Positions 53,888 to 62,221 of a DNA stretch of 64,000 nt are shown piece after piece (position 1 is the first letter of the stretch; each line of letters starts with the position of its first letter). The DNA is taken from assembly GCF_018613415.1 (NCBI RefSeq), contig NZ_JAGGQG010000006.1:186001-250000 (forward strand), in the 5' to 3' direction. The notes below the pieces were generated by a model. That model saw only the letters and a program-made list of their open reading frames with translations. It was not told the DNA's origin and made no database searches. Position numbers and translations under genes: made by a program. Source of the stretch: Bacillus sp. ISL-18 (GTDB lineage: Bacteria; Bacillota; Bacilli; Bacillales; Cytobacillaceae).

Positions 53888-55513
53888 TTAAATCACTAAT
53901 TCGTTTGTAGTCTTTTTAGGTTCCTGTTTTTTTACTTTTTTTCTAGAAATTTTATTTGCAAAGAAAGTAATAAGAAAGGAACAAACTAAACTTCCAACCA
54001 TGGCTACAATAAACCCTGTGGCATTATTGGATAAAAACGGGGCCATAAAAGATGGAACATAAGCCGTACCTCGTACATCAAAAAAGCCAACAAGCAAACC
54101 GCCTAAACCTGATGAAATGATTGCACCGGCAAAGATCATTTTGTTGGAAAACATGAACGGATATGCCGCCTCAACAAAGGTACCAAAGCCCATGTTAATA
54201 GCAAAACCAGGAGCTGCAACAGCTGCCTCACCTTTGTCTCTTGGTGAAATAATATTGGCCAGTGTAATCCCAGCTGATACCATTACTAATCCAACCATAT
54301 CGACTGCTCCTAAAAAGCTGTTTCCAGTCTTCTCCATCTCCAATAGGACAATTGGTAAAATAGCTGCATGATAAACACCGCCAATAATTGCCGGCCAAAT
54401 TAACAGCCCTGCTATTAATCCTGCCAGGACACCATTAGTAGAAACTAAAAAATCTATCAAAGCACGAATTTCTCCGCCAAGCCATAATGCAACCGGAGCG
54501 ATAAGGAAGTAAACGGCTAAACCGGAGGCCAATCCGGCGATTCCTCCTGCTGCAATATTAACCGTTGTGGCAGGAAATCTCCATTCTACGCATTTTCTAA
54601 ATATGAATTGAACTAAAAGACCGGCGAGAATACCTGCAATAATTCCGCCAATGATTCCGCCTTTAACAGATAATACTCCTGCAACAATTCCCGCCACAAT
54701 CGAGACCTCGTCAAGTTCAGCGACTTGTTTAGCGGCAACAACAGCTAATATAATGGGGAGAGCGTTAATCATTAAATCAAACACTTCACTAAGCCCTGAC
54801 AATCCTGGTATCTTGCTAATAGCTAAAATCAAGGCCATCGCAATAAAACCAGGAAGAGAAGACAGCATCATTCCGCGTAAGTTAATTCGTTTAATAACTG
54901 AAGCGGATGATTGTTCGAATTGGTTATTGGCAGCTGCCTTGCCAATGATTGGGCGGTAAGCAAGGCCAAAATGCTTACTTAAGGAAGTAATGAAAGTAAC
55001 AGCTCGTGTTCGATTCGTTGTACCGGTGGTTCCAGAAGTAGAAATGACGTGTACCCCTTTTGAAGCAATCGTGGCCATTGAGGTTCCGCCAGTTCCGGTT
55101 GCAGGCAATTTCTTATTGGCAGCTGCTTCCACAGTATGTATATTTGCTCCCTTAGGATCCGCACTCATAAAAATGAGAGCATCGATTTCTCCATTATCAA
55201 TTTTTTTAGCTATTTCCTTATCAACTAAAGAGGCCGCCTTGTTGACCTCAGCAATCGTTCCAACTGCTGTTACAACAGGGCTGTTTGTTTGTTTATCCCA
55301 ACTATATAATTCGGCCTGTGTATCATCCTTTATGTTATCCATGCTAGCTTTTGCTGCAATAAACTGTAACGATGTACAAACCATGCCTGCAGCATGAATC
55401 TGCAGTAGAAGTTCATCTAATAGTTTTGCAGGATCTTTCCCCCCCAAGTAAAATAGATTGCCTCCACTGCTGGCTATAATAGCAACTTTCTTTTTTGCAA
55501 AAAAATCCTCCAT
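53888..55513 (-). CDS. PTS EIIC-like membrane protein fused to an N-terminal Rossmann-like domain
   Basis: A 541-residue fusion. Residues 1-190 form a soluble alpha/beta domain with glycine-rich motifs (IIASSGGNLFYLGG, PATGTGGTSMA and STSGTTGTTNRTR). Residues 210-515 are hydrophobic with about ten segments and resemble the PTS EIIC fructose-type channel (GFAINMGFGTFVEAAYPFMF). I do not see the EIIB phospho-Cys or an EIIA His, so it may not be phosphorylated in the usual way. The ATG at 55513 follows GGTGA by 5 nt. It is a single-gene unit. Substrate is unknown; a sugar or sugar acid is a guess. Confidence 0.7.
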   Translation of the reverse strand: MEDFFAKKKVAIIASSGGNLFYLGGKDPAKLLDELLLQIHAAGMVCTSLQFIAAKASMDNIKDDTQAELYSWDKQTNSPVVTAVGTIAEVNKAASLVDKEIAKKIDNGEIDALIFMSADPKGANIHTVEAAANKKLPATGTGGTSMATIASKGVHVISTSGTTGTTNRTRAVTFITSLSKHFGLAYRPIIGKAAANNQFEQSSASVIKRINLRGMMLSSLPGFIAMALILAISKIPGLSGLSEVFDLMINALPIILAVVAAKQVAELDEVSIVAGIVAGVLSVKGGIIGGIIAGILAGLLVQFIFRKCVEWRFPATTVNIAAGGIAGLASGLAVYFLIAPVALWLGGEIRALIDFLVSTNGVLAGLIAGLLIWPAIIGGVYHAAILPIVLLEMEKTGNSFLGAVDMVGLVMVSAGITLANIISPRDKGEAAVAAPGFAINMGFGTFVEAAYPFMFSNKMIFAGAIISSGLGGLLVGFFDVRGTAYVPSFMAPFLSNNATGFIVAMVGSLVCSFLITFFANKISRKKVKKQEPKKTTNELVI

Positions 55514-55891
55514 CGCATTCACCATTCCCCTTGAAATTCCTAAAATTATTGTGTGGTATATCTTTCTATTAAGATGATTCAATACGATAATACAGTAAAA
55601 TTTTAACTTATTAAAGTGTTAAATACAATATTCTAACTGTTTTAAAAAATGCCTACGACTGGTAAATCAAAAATCTAAAAGGGAATACCAAATATCTTGT
55701 TAATAAATACTAAGATTAAGTGAACTTCGAAGTTAAATAATTTACATTCCATTTTAAAGTGGTATTATTGTAAGTATATAATTTTTAAAGGCTTGTACTA
55801 TTACTAGGTACTAATTATTAGGAATTTCAAAAAAGACACAGGATTATTTATGAAAGTGTTTTTTAAAATATTAGATTGGAGATTGACCACA
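55514..55891. other. Divergent intergenic region
   Basis: A 378-bp AT-rich region between the EIIC-like gene (minus) and the acyl-CoA synthetase gene (plus). It holds a perfect 12-bp palindrome AACTTCGAAGTT (55723-55734), a TATAAT (55778-55783), and the FapR-like half-site listed separately. I see no gene. Confidence 0.5.
55801..55816. promoter_or_regulatory. FapR-like half-site
   Basis: ATTACTAGGTACTAAT contains GGTACTAA, one half of the FapR operator as I recall it (TTAGTA..GGTACTAA type); the other half is shortened. It lies just after a possible -10 at 55778. FapR controls lipid synthesis, which would suit an acyl-CoA synthetase gene. Tentative. Confidence 0.35.
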
Positions 55892-57454
55892 GTGGATTTG
55901 AAATCATTGTTAGCACCAGAACACTTTAATTTAGCAAGTGAAATTTCAAAGCATGTATCCGATAAAATCGCTTTGAAATGGGAAGATGAAAATGGCGAAT
56001 CTAAGACATTAACTTATGATGAGCTAAATAAAAAGGCAAACAAATTAGCTAATGGTTTAACGAAACTAGGTCTCCGTAAGGGGGATCGCATTGTTGTGAT
56101 GACAACGCGATTAATCGAGTCATATGTGATTTATTTAGCCTGTTTAAAAGCAGGGATTGTCATAAGTCCATCATCAGAATTGCTTCGTGCAAAAGATTTA
56201 GTTTATCGCTTGAATCACTCCGAAGCGAAAGCTGTTATTTCCTACTACAATTTAATTCAAGAATTTGAAAATATCACAGACGAAACACCTTTCCTTCAAT
56301 ATCAGATTGCCTTCGGTCAAGAAGTACCTAATTGGCTCTCAATGGAAGCATTAATGGAAGAAGAGCTTGAAACGTTTAACGATGCAGATACCTTAAAAGA
56401 GGATGTCGCCTTTTTAGCTTATACATCTGGTACCACAGGGCAGCCAAAAGGGGTCGTTCACAGTCATGGCTGGGGTTATGCTCACGTACGAATTGCCGCT
56501 TCAAAATGGCTCAACATTAGTGAAGACGATCTTGTATGGGCAACTGCTGCACCAGGTTGGCAGAAATGGGTTTGGAGTCCTTTCTTATCAATATTAGGTT
56601 CCGGTGCAACCGGCTTTGTCTATAATGGAAGATTCCAGCCGCATAAATACTTGCAGCTCCTTCAGGACAACAAGGTCAATGTTTTATGCTGTACACCTAC
56701 AGAGTATCGAATGATGGCAAAATTAGATGATCTCTCAAATTTCGATCTAACCCCATTACATACTGCAGTTTCAGCAGGTGAGGCACTAAACCGTGAAGTG
56801 ATTGATGTCTTTAAAAATGAATTTAACATCCTCATTCGTGACGGTTATGGCCAGACTGAAAGTACTTTATTGATTGCGAATTTGAATATTGATGAAAGTA
56901 AATTAGGTTCAATGGGCAAGCCTCTAATGCCTGAATTTATTGAGGTAGTAAACGAAGAAGGCCAGCCAGCACCTGTAAAGGAAGTTGGGACGATTGCGAT
57001 CAAAAAGGATTTCCCAGCCCTTTTTCAACATTATTATAAAAATCAAGAATCCACTGCTGCCTCTTATCTAGGTGACTACTTTTTAACTGGAGACCGTGCT
57101 TTTAGAGACGAGGACAATTATTATTGGTTCCAAGGAAGAAAGGATGATGTCATCATCAGCTCCGGCTATACGATTGGACCTTTTGAAGTGGAAGATGCAT
57201 TAATGAAACATAAGGCGGTAAAAGAGTGTGCTGTTGTTGCATCACCGGATCCTGTTAGAGGGAATGTTGTAAAAGCGTGCGTGGTATTAAAAGATGGGGT
57301 TGATGGTACATCTGAGTTAACGAAAGAATTGCAAAGCTTTGTGAAAAACTTAACTGCTCCTTACAAGTATCCACGCGTGATTGAATACATGGAAGCACTG
57401 CCTAAGACCGATTCAGGAAAAATCCGCCGGGTGGCTTTGAGAGTGCAGCAATAG
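55892..57454 (+). CDS. mbcS: Acyl-CoA synthetase, medium/branched-chain type (MbcS-like)
   Basis: A 520-residue AMP-forming acyl-CoA ligase. Motifs: YTSGTTGQPKGVVHS (P-loop), DGYGQTES (A5), YFLTGDRAFRDEDNYYWFQGRKDDVI (fragment YFLTGDRAF and FQGRKDDVI, hinge), and the catalytic Lys in PKTDSGKIRRVALR. It resembles B. subtilis YtcI/MbcS, which activates branched short acids for membrane lipids. The GTG at 55892 has GGAG 10 nt upstream and matches the expected N-terminus; an ATG at 55850 would add 14 residues. Confidence 0.82.
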   Translation: MDLKSLLAPEHFNLASEISKHVSDKIALKWEDENGESKTLTYDELNKKANKLANGLTKLGLRKGDRIVVMTTRLIESYVIYLACLKAGIVISPSSELLRAKDLVYRLNHSEAKAVISYYNLIQEFENITDETPFLQYQIAFGQEVPNWLSMEALMEEELETFNDADTLKEDVAFLAYTSGTTGQPKGVVHSHGWGYAHVRIAASKWLNISEDDLVWATAAPGWQKWVWSPFLSILGSGATGFVYNGRFQPHKYLQLLQDNKVNVLCCTPTEYRMMAKLDDLSNFDLTPLHTAVSAGEALNREVIDVFKNEFNILIRDGYGQTESTLLIANLNIDESKLGSMGKPLMPEFIEVVNEEGQPAPVKEVGTIAIKKDFPALFQHYYKNQESTAASYLGDYFLTGDRAFRDEDNYYWFQGRKDDVIISSGYTIGPFEVEDALMKHKAVKECAVVASPDPVRGNVVKACVVLKDGVDGTSELTKELQSFVKNLTAPYKYPRVIEYMEALPKTDSGKIRRVALRVQQ

Positions 57455-57470
57455 AATGATTAAAATGATA

Positions 57471-57510
57471 AAAGATGCTATAGCCTTATCGGTTATAGCA
57501 TCTTTTTTTT
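57471..57510 (+). terminator. Terminator of the acyl-CoA synthetase gene
   Basis: A 15-bp stem with one G-U pair (57471-57485 with 57491-57505, arm AAAGATGCTATAGCC), 5-nt loop, eight Ts. Confidence 0.92.
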
Positions 57511-57590
57511 GAAAAGCTGAAAACAACCTTCACACAAACTTTACTTTTAAAAAATTTTTAAAAAATTCTGTGACATAAGTAATTTGGATG

Positions 57591-57619
57591 TTGATTATTA
57601 GGAAAAGGACTTGTATAAT
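57591..57619 (+). promoter_or_regulatory. Sigma-A promoter of the CysP-like gene
   Basis: TTGATT (57591-57596), 17-bp spacer, TATAAT (57614-57619). The leader of about 100 nt holds four TAGA repeats (57688-57703) just before the AAGGAGAG binding site. Confidence 0.75.
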
Positions 57620-57724
57620 ATAAAATTAATCCTACCTGAATAGTGCGAATTGAAGTTTCGGAACATTGCGAGATTTATTCTGCTAGCTAGATAGATAGAT
57701 AGACATACATAAGGAGAGATTGAT

Positions 57725-58807
57725 ATGTTTTGGACGTATTTAGCTTTTATCATAGCATTCTTCTTCGCGATGAACATTGGAGCAAGTGGCACTGCCGCAT
57801 CAATGGGATCGGCCTATGGTGCTGATGCGATAAGGAATAAATGGCTTGCTATGGTGTTAGTAGCGATCGCCGCTTTTTTAGGTGCCGTTCTTGGCGGCGG
57901 AGAGGTCGTTAAGACAATAGGAAGTGGGATTATTCCTTCGAAAATCCTTACGATTGAACTAGTGGTTCTTATTTTAGCTGGGGCAGCCCTAACCTTGTTT
58001 ATTGCAAACTTAATGGGAATCCCATTATCGACGAGTGAAGTTACCGTTGGCGCAATCGTCGGTGCGGGAATTGCCTATAAAAGTTTGTTCATTAATAGTC
58101 TAATCGTTATTATTGCTTTTTGGATCATTGTCCCAATAGTTTCCTTCATCATTACGTTTATTTTTGGAAAGATGATTGCCAAATCTGAAAAGCGCTGGTC
58201 TGGTTTGACAAAGCAAGGAAAATGGAAAAAATGGCTTGGTCGAATCCTTGTCTTGGGCGGGTGCTTTGAAGCCTTTTCTGCAGGGATGAACAATGTGGCC
58301 AATGCCGTGGGACCATTAGTCGGAGCAGGTATGCTTTCTACATCCAAAGGGATTTGGATCGGCGGATTATTTGTTGCAATAGGTGCAATTCTCTTGGGGG
58401 GCAGGGTAATCGAAACTAATGGGAAAAAAATTACAAAACTGTCCTTATTAGAGGGCAGTGCGGTTTCGTTTACTGGTGGAGCATTAGTTACGATTGCCTC
58501 TATCTTTGGACTGCCGATTCCGTTAACTCAAGTCACTACTTGTGGAATTTTAGGAATCGGGGCATCACAAAAAGGAATTGGCTTTTGGCAAAAAGCGGTG
58601 ATAAGAAAAATATTAAAAGTCTGGCTGATTTCACCATTAGCTTCTTTGGTTATTTCTTATACATTGATTAATTTGTTGGTCAAAACTAATTTTTACAATA
58701 TTATCGTAATCGTAAGTACGTTAATCGCTGCTCTAGGGACGTTAAGCCTTTATGCTAACATTCGTAAAGAAAACAGCACGATTCATGACGAGGGTGGCGG
58801 GATCTAA
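57725..58807 (+). CDS. PiT-family sulfate/phosphate permease (CysP-like)
   Basis: A 360-residue permease with two homologous halves and about ten TM segments. The first half starts FFAMNIGASGTAASMG, the CysP version of the PiT signature (PiT phosphate carriers have ND-ANA). The second half keeps GMNNVANAVGPLVGAG. This favours sulfate, as in B. subtilis CysP, but phosphate cannot be excluded. AAGGAGAG lies before the ATG. No cysteine synthesis genes and no S-box are adjacent. Single-gene unit between two terminators. Confidence 0.85.
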   Translation: MFWTYLAFIIAFFFAMNIGASGTAASMGSAYGADAIRNKWLAMVLVAIAAFLGAVLGGGEVVKTIGSGIIPSKILTIELVVLILAGAALTLFIANLMGIPLSTSEVTVGAIVGAGIAYKSLFINSLIVIIAFWIIVPIVSFIITFIFGKMIAKSEKRWSGLTKQGKWKKWLGRILVLGGCFEAFSAGMNNVANAVGPLVGAGMLSTSKGIWIGGLFVAIGAILLGGRVIETNGKKITKLSLLEGSAVSFTGGALVTIASIFGLPIPLTQVTTCGILGIGASQKGIGFWQKAVIRKILKVWLISPLASLVISYTLINLLVKTNFYNIIVIVSTLIAALGTLSLYANIRKENSTIHDEGGGI

Positions 58808-58832
58808 TCTGCTGCCCCTATAAAAATATAGA

Positions 58833-58880
58833 GCTCCAGACTTCATCCGATTGGCGATGAAGTCTGGAGCCGCTTCATTT
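58833..58880. terminator. Strong hairpin ending the CysP-like gene and the tRNA-like RNA
   Basis: Perfect 15-bp stem GCTCCAGACTTCATC (58833-58847) with GATGAAGTCTGGAGC (58856-58870), 8-nt loop. Weak T-tracts on both sides. It lies 13 nt beyond the 3' end of the minus-strand tRNA-like RNA. Confidence 0.75.
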
Positions 58881-58883
58881 TAA

Positions 58884-58970
58884 AGGACTTGGTGGGATTC
58901 AAACCCACAAGATACGTTACAGTCTTCATAGGATGACTGCAAGTTGCTCTATCATTGAGCTACAAGTCCT
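58884..58970 (-). ncRNA. tRNA-like RNA with aberrant anticodon arm
   Basis: Minus strand: acceptor AGGACTTG pairs with CAAGTCCT (7-8 bp). T8-A9 and a D-arm GCTC/GAGC with a short AATGATA loop follow. A T-arm GTGGG-TTTGAAT-CCCAC sits before the acceptor. The usual 19-56 pair G-C is replaced by A19 and U56, a compensating change. The 37 nt between D-arm and T-arm form an 8-bp stem (TTGCAGTC/GACTGTAA) with a 10-nt loop, not a 7-nt anticodon loop, so no anticodon can be assigned. CCA is not encoded. A TATAAA (59003-58998) upstream and the hairpin at 58870-58833 suggest a separate transcript. It could be a tRNA pseudogene or a functional tRNA-like RNA. Confidence 0.65.
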
Positions 58971-59187
58971 ATCTATAAAATGCCCCTAATCTGATATTTT
59001 ATACAATACCCACGCTCGGGCTTCATTTTTTCTTTTATCTTCATAAATCTTTCTTAAATTAAAAATATGTGTAAATTTTCCTATTATATAATGTTATATA
59101 ATAGAAAAATAATCATTCATTTTTTAAAACTTAAACTAACTACTTTAAATAAAATACACAATACTATCTATTTTGAGGAGGGTGTAG

Positions 59188-61341
59188 ATGAACGTTCAGT
59201 CTAATCAGCAGGTAATTGAATTAGAAAATCTGCGTTTACAGGTCGCTGAACTGGAACGGCAGAACCAGGAGCTTTCAAAGCAAATTCGTGTTAATGAATC
59301 ATTATATCAAAGTATACTGGACGCTTTACCCATTAATATCTTCTTGGAAGATCCGGAAGGGCGCACCCTTTATGCCAATAAACAAGTATGCCTGTCAAAT
59401 GGCGTAAGTTTAGATAAAATCGTAGGAAAGACGATTTTTGATTACTTTCCCCGTGAAATTGCCGAATTGAATCGAGCTTATGACCTTGAAGTTTGGAAGA
59501 AGCGTCAGCTAATTACCAAGGAATTTCCAAGCGGATACAAAGGCGAGGAACATCATATGTTTTCTGGAAAGACCATCATCCATATTGATGAATCGGATGA
59601 GGACGTTTTACTTGGTTTTGCGTTAGAGATAACCGATCGGGTCAGAGCTGAAAATCGGTTAAAAGAGAGTGAAGAGAAATTCAGAAGTTTGACAGAGCAG
59701 GCTGCGGATAGTTTTTTCTTAATTGGAACAGATGGAATGTTTACGGAGGTCAATCCGACTGCTTGCGAAGTATTAAACTTTTCTAAGGAAGAATTGCTCA
59801 GAATGAGTACTGAAATGGTCTTTTCAAAGCTTCCAGAAAAAATAAAACACTTAAAAATTGATTCCAAAGAGCAGGCTTCCAGTAATTTTGAGGATATTAT
59901 GATGGGAAATTTTGATACCCAAATTCCGGTTGATATCAATATTCGCCTCATTCATATTGGGGAAAATCAAATGTATTTTGCCCTTTGCAGAGATATTCGT
60001 GATAAAAAAAGAGCTGAAGCCCAAATCAAACATATGGCTTTTCATGATGCCTTAACTGATCTGCCCAATCGTTGGGCAATCCAATCCATTTTAGAGGAGC
60101 ATATCGACAAAAAGAATGAACCCTCGAGTCTATTGGGCTTTATTTTACTAGACTTGGACTATTTCAAGGTTGTAAATGATAGCTTGGGACACGAAGCGGG
60201 TGATTTGCTTCTTCAGGAAGTTTCAAAAAGGCTGCAAACAGCAACAGATCATAGAGAGGTTAAATTGGCCCGGTTTGGCGGGGATGAATTTATCGCATTG
60301 ATCCCTCAACTATCATGTGAAAAGGAAATTACCGGAATTTGCGAGCGGATTATGGAAGTGATGGCAGTCCCTTTCCTAATAAAGGGACAAAAGCTCAATA
60401 TCTCAACCAGCATGGGGATTAGTTTTTATCCTAAAGATGGGACAGACCTTAATTCGCTCATTAAAAATGCTGACCTTGCGATGTATGGTTCTAAGGAATT
60501 GGGAAGAAGCTGCTATAGTTTATACCATCCTGAGATGAAACATCATGCGAATAAACGGATGGACCTAGAAATTCTGTTAAGAAGGGCATTGGATGAAAAT
60601 GAATTTATTCTCCATTATCAGCCTAAAGTAAACTTACAAACAGGTGAAATCAAAGGGTTCGAGGCGTTAATACGGTGGAAAAATAAACTCGATCAGCTAA
60701 TTCTTCCCAATGCCTTTATCCCTATCGCCGAAGAAACGGGTCTGATTGTTCCAATTGGTGAGTGGGTCATGCGGGAAGCCTGCAGGCAATGTAAAGAATG
60801 GCAGGAATCAGGCTTTGGAGATATCACGATTAGTGTAAATTTATCACCAAAACAATTTCAAAGACAAAACCTGATGGAGATGATTCTTTCCATTCTTGAA
60901 GAGACCGGTTTATCACCTGATTCATTGGAATTGGAGGTAACAGAAGGGATGGTCATGAAAAATCCGGATGAAGCCGTGAAGGTTTTACAAAAATTAAAAC
61001 AAGTAGGAATTAAGATATCCCTTGACGATTTTGGCACTGGATTTTCTTCCCTAAGCTATTTAAAATTTTTCCCGGTTGATACGCTTAAGCTTGACCGCTC
61101 GTTTATGGCTAACATTGAAAGGGACGACACTGATGCAAAGATTGCGTCTGCAGTTATTTTCTTGGCCCATAATTTGAAAATGAATGTCGTTGCCGAGGGT
61201 GTGGAAAATAGGGGACAGTATGAATTCCTTGTCAATCGTTCTTGCGACTTTGCTCAAGGAAACTATATTAGCAAACCTATCGAAGCGAAGGAAGTAAAAA
61301 GGCTGCTTGTCGACGAAGAAGAATCTCTTATTTTAACTTAA
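59188..61341 (+). CDS. PAS-PAS-GGDEF-EAL cyclic-di-GMP protein
   Basis: A 717-residue cytosolic protein without TM segments. Residues 5-35 form a coiled coil, then two PAS domains follow (about 35-150 and 155-275, with ITDRVRAENRLKESEEKF between). The GGDEF domain (about 285-450) has an intact RFGGDEF active site. The EAL domain (about 460-710) has FEALIRW and DDFGTGFSSLSYLK with metal ligands present. Both synthesis and breakdown of c-di-GMP are possible; which one dominates cannot be read. GAGGAGGG precedes the ATG. It is a single-gene unit. Confidence 0.93.
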   Translation: MNVQSNQQVIELENLRLQVAELERQNQELSKQIRVNESLYQSILDALPINIFLEDPEGRTLYANKQVCLSNGVSLDKIVGKTIFDYFPREIAELNRAYDLEVWKKRQLITKEFPSGYKGEEHHMFSGKTIIHIDESDEDVLLGFALEITDRVRAENRLKESEEKFRSLTEQAADSFFLIGTDGMFTEVNPTACEVLNFSKEELLRMSTEMVFSKLPEKIKHLKIDSKEQASSNFEDIMMGNFDTQIPVDINIRLIHIGENQMYFALCRDIRDKKRAEAQIKHMAFHDALTDLPNRWAIQSILEEHIDKKNEPSSLLGFILLDLDYFKVVNDSLGHEAGDLLLQEVSKRLQTATDHREVKLARFGGDEFIALIPQLSCEKEITGICERIMEVMAVPFLIKGQKLNISTSMGISFYPKDGTDLNSLIKNADLAMYGSKELGRSCYSLYHPEMKHHANKRMDLEILLRRALDENEFILHYQPKVNLQTGEIKGFEALIRWKNKLDQLILPNAFIPIAEETGLIVPIGEWVMREACRQCKEWQESGFGDITISVNLSPKQFQRQNLMEMILSILEETGLSPDSLELEVTEGMVMKNPDEAVKVLQKLKQVGIKISLDDFGTGFSSLSYLKFFPVDTLKLDRSFMANIERDDTDAKIASAVIFLAHNLKMNVVAEGVENRGQYEFLVNRSCDFAQGNYISKPIEAKEVKRLLVDEEESLILT

Positions 61342-61370
61342 TATTGAGTAGATTGATTACCTATATAAAC

Positions 61371-61396
61371 AGGAGAGCGGTTTTAACCACTCTCCT
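61371..61396. terminator. Hairpin between the GGDEF-EAL gene and a small minus gene
   Basis: 12-bp arms AGGAGAGCGGTT (61371-61382) and AACCACTCTCCT (61385-61396) with one mismatch, 2-nt gap. Little T-tract, so a weak bidirectional terminator. Confidence 0.5.
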
Positions 61397-61410
61397 ATGG
61401 GTGTATAAAA

Positions 61411-61563
61411 TTATTCCTCATTAGTAGTTTGATGCTGGACAGCTTCCGCTAAATCTAATACACCCCAATCCATCGGACTCTTTCTTTTAATCTCATCTAA
61501 CGTTTTTTGGTGCTGTCCGGAATTGCTGTTATCATTACTTAGATTCTTTTTTTCTTTTACCAT
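61411..61563 (-). CDS. Small hydrophilic protein of unknown function
   Basis: A 50-residue polar protein starting MVKEKKNLSNDNSNSG, with SPMDWGVLDLAEAVQHQT near the end. GGAGTGG lies 6 nt before the ATG at 61563. Longer upstream starts lack a binding site. Small polar proteins like this occur in Bacillus, some in spores, but I do not recognise this family. Confidence 0.55.
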   Translation of the reverse strand: MVKEKKNLSNDNSNSGQHQKTLDEIKRKSPMDWGVLDLAEAVQHQTTNEE

Positions 61564-61709
61564 TGTAACCACTCCTTTATTAGTGTTCATAGTATTTACT
61601 CCATAAATAGAACCTATCCCAGCCATTTTTCATCCTCAAAAAGCCCATTTGGTGTTATGATGATAAATAATCCATTACATATTTTTAACAACTTTTTGGG
61701 GGAACCATT

Positions 61710-62207
61710 ATGGCAGAAGTTAAATCAGTGAAAATTGATGGGGAAAACATTCATATATTTAAAAGTGCGATATATGTGTTTGAAGCAAGTTCAGGATTCA
61801 CTTTAGAGTTGGACCTTATCGTCAGTGAGGTTGTCGTAAAAAAATATAAAAAGGAAGATCATCTCATCATTGAGATCGAATTAGAAGATGGCAGAATCGT
61901 TCATTCGATTATGAATGTAAAAGTCCTAGCAGGGGGCTTGCCGCAGCTTAATTTATTTTGTGAACTTGATGATCCCGATGACTATTATTTTTTAGACCTG
62001 GTGAATGAGAATGATTCATGGTTTTCTAATCTTGAAGAAGGCATCACAATGGAAGAAATACGAAAAGTAGAGATGCCAGATGAAGATATTAAGTTAAAAC
62101 TAAAACTGCCCATTGATCAAGTAGAATGGTTAAAAAGTCAAAAAAAGGTACAACTTAATGAATTGTTTAGGGAATTTATTTATAACCATTGGAAAAAAAT
62201 AGATTAA
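61710..62207 (+). CDS. Hypothetical protein
   Basis: A 165-residue acidic protein that I do not recognise. The first 110 residues look beta-rich (VKSVKIDGENIHIFKSAIYVF as fragments VKSVKIDGENI and SAIYVFEAS). The last 35 residues form a helix resembling a DNA-binding or protein-binding tail (LPIDQVEWLKSQKKVQLNEL). The ATG follows GGGGGAA. It lies 14 nt before the SDR gene, so the two are likely cotranscribed. Confidence 0.65.
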   Translation: MAEVKSVKIDGENIHIFKSAIYVFEASSGFTLELDLIVSEVVVKKYKKEDHLIIEIELEDGRIVHSIMNVKVLAGGLPQLNLFCELDDPDDYYFLDLVNENDSWFSNLEEGITMEEIRKVEMPDEDIKLKLKLPIDQVEWLKSQKKVQLNELFREFIYNHWKKID

Positions 62208-62221
62208 TGATGGGGGATAAG

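Noticed and set aside
54990..55397. 135-codon plus-strand frame inside the EIIC-like gene
   Set aside because: Shadow of the minus-strand gene; no binding site and composition typical of an antisense frame.
58884..58970. Reading the tRNA-like RNA as tRNA-Sec or a class II tRNA
   Set aside because: tRNA-Sec lacks the T8-A9 plus GCTC D-arm seen here, and no 7-nt anticodon loop with a 5-bp stem can be formed, so no isotype is assigned.
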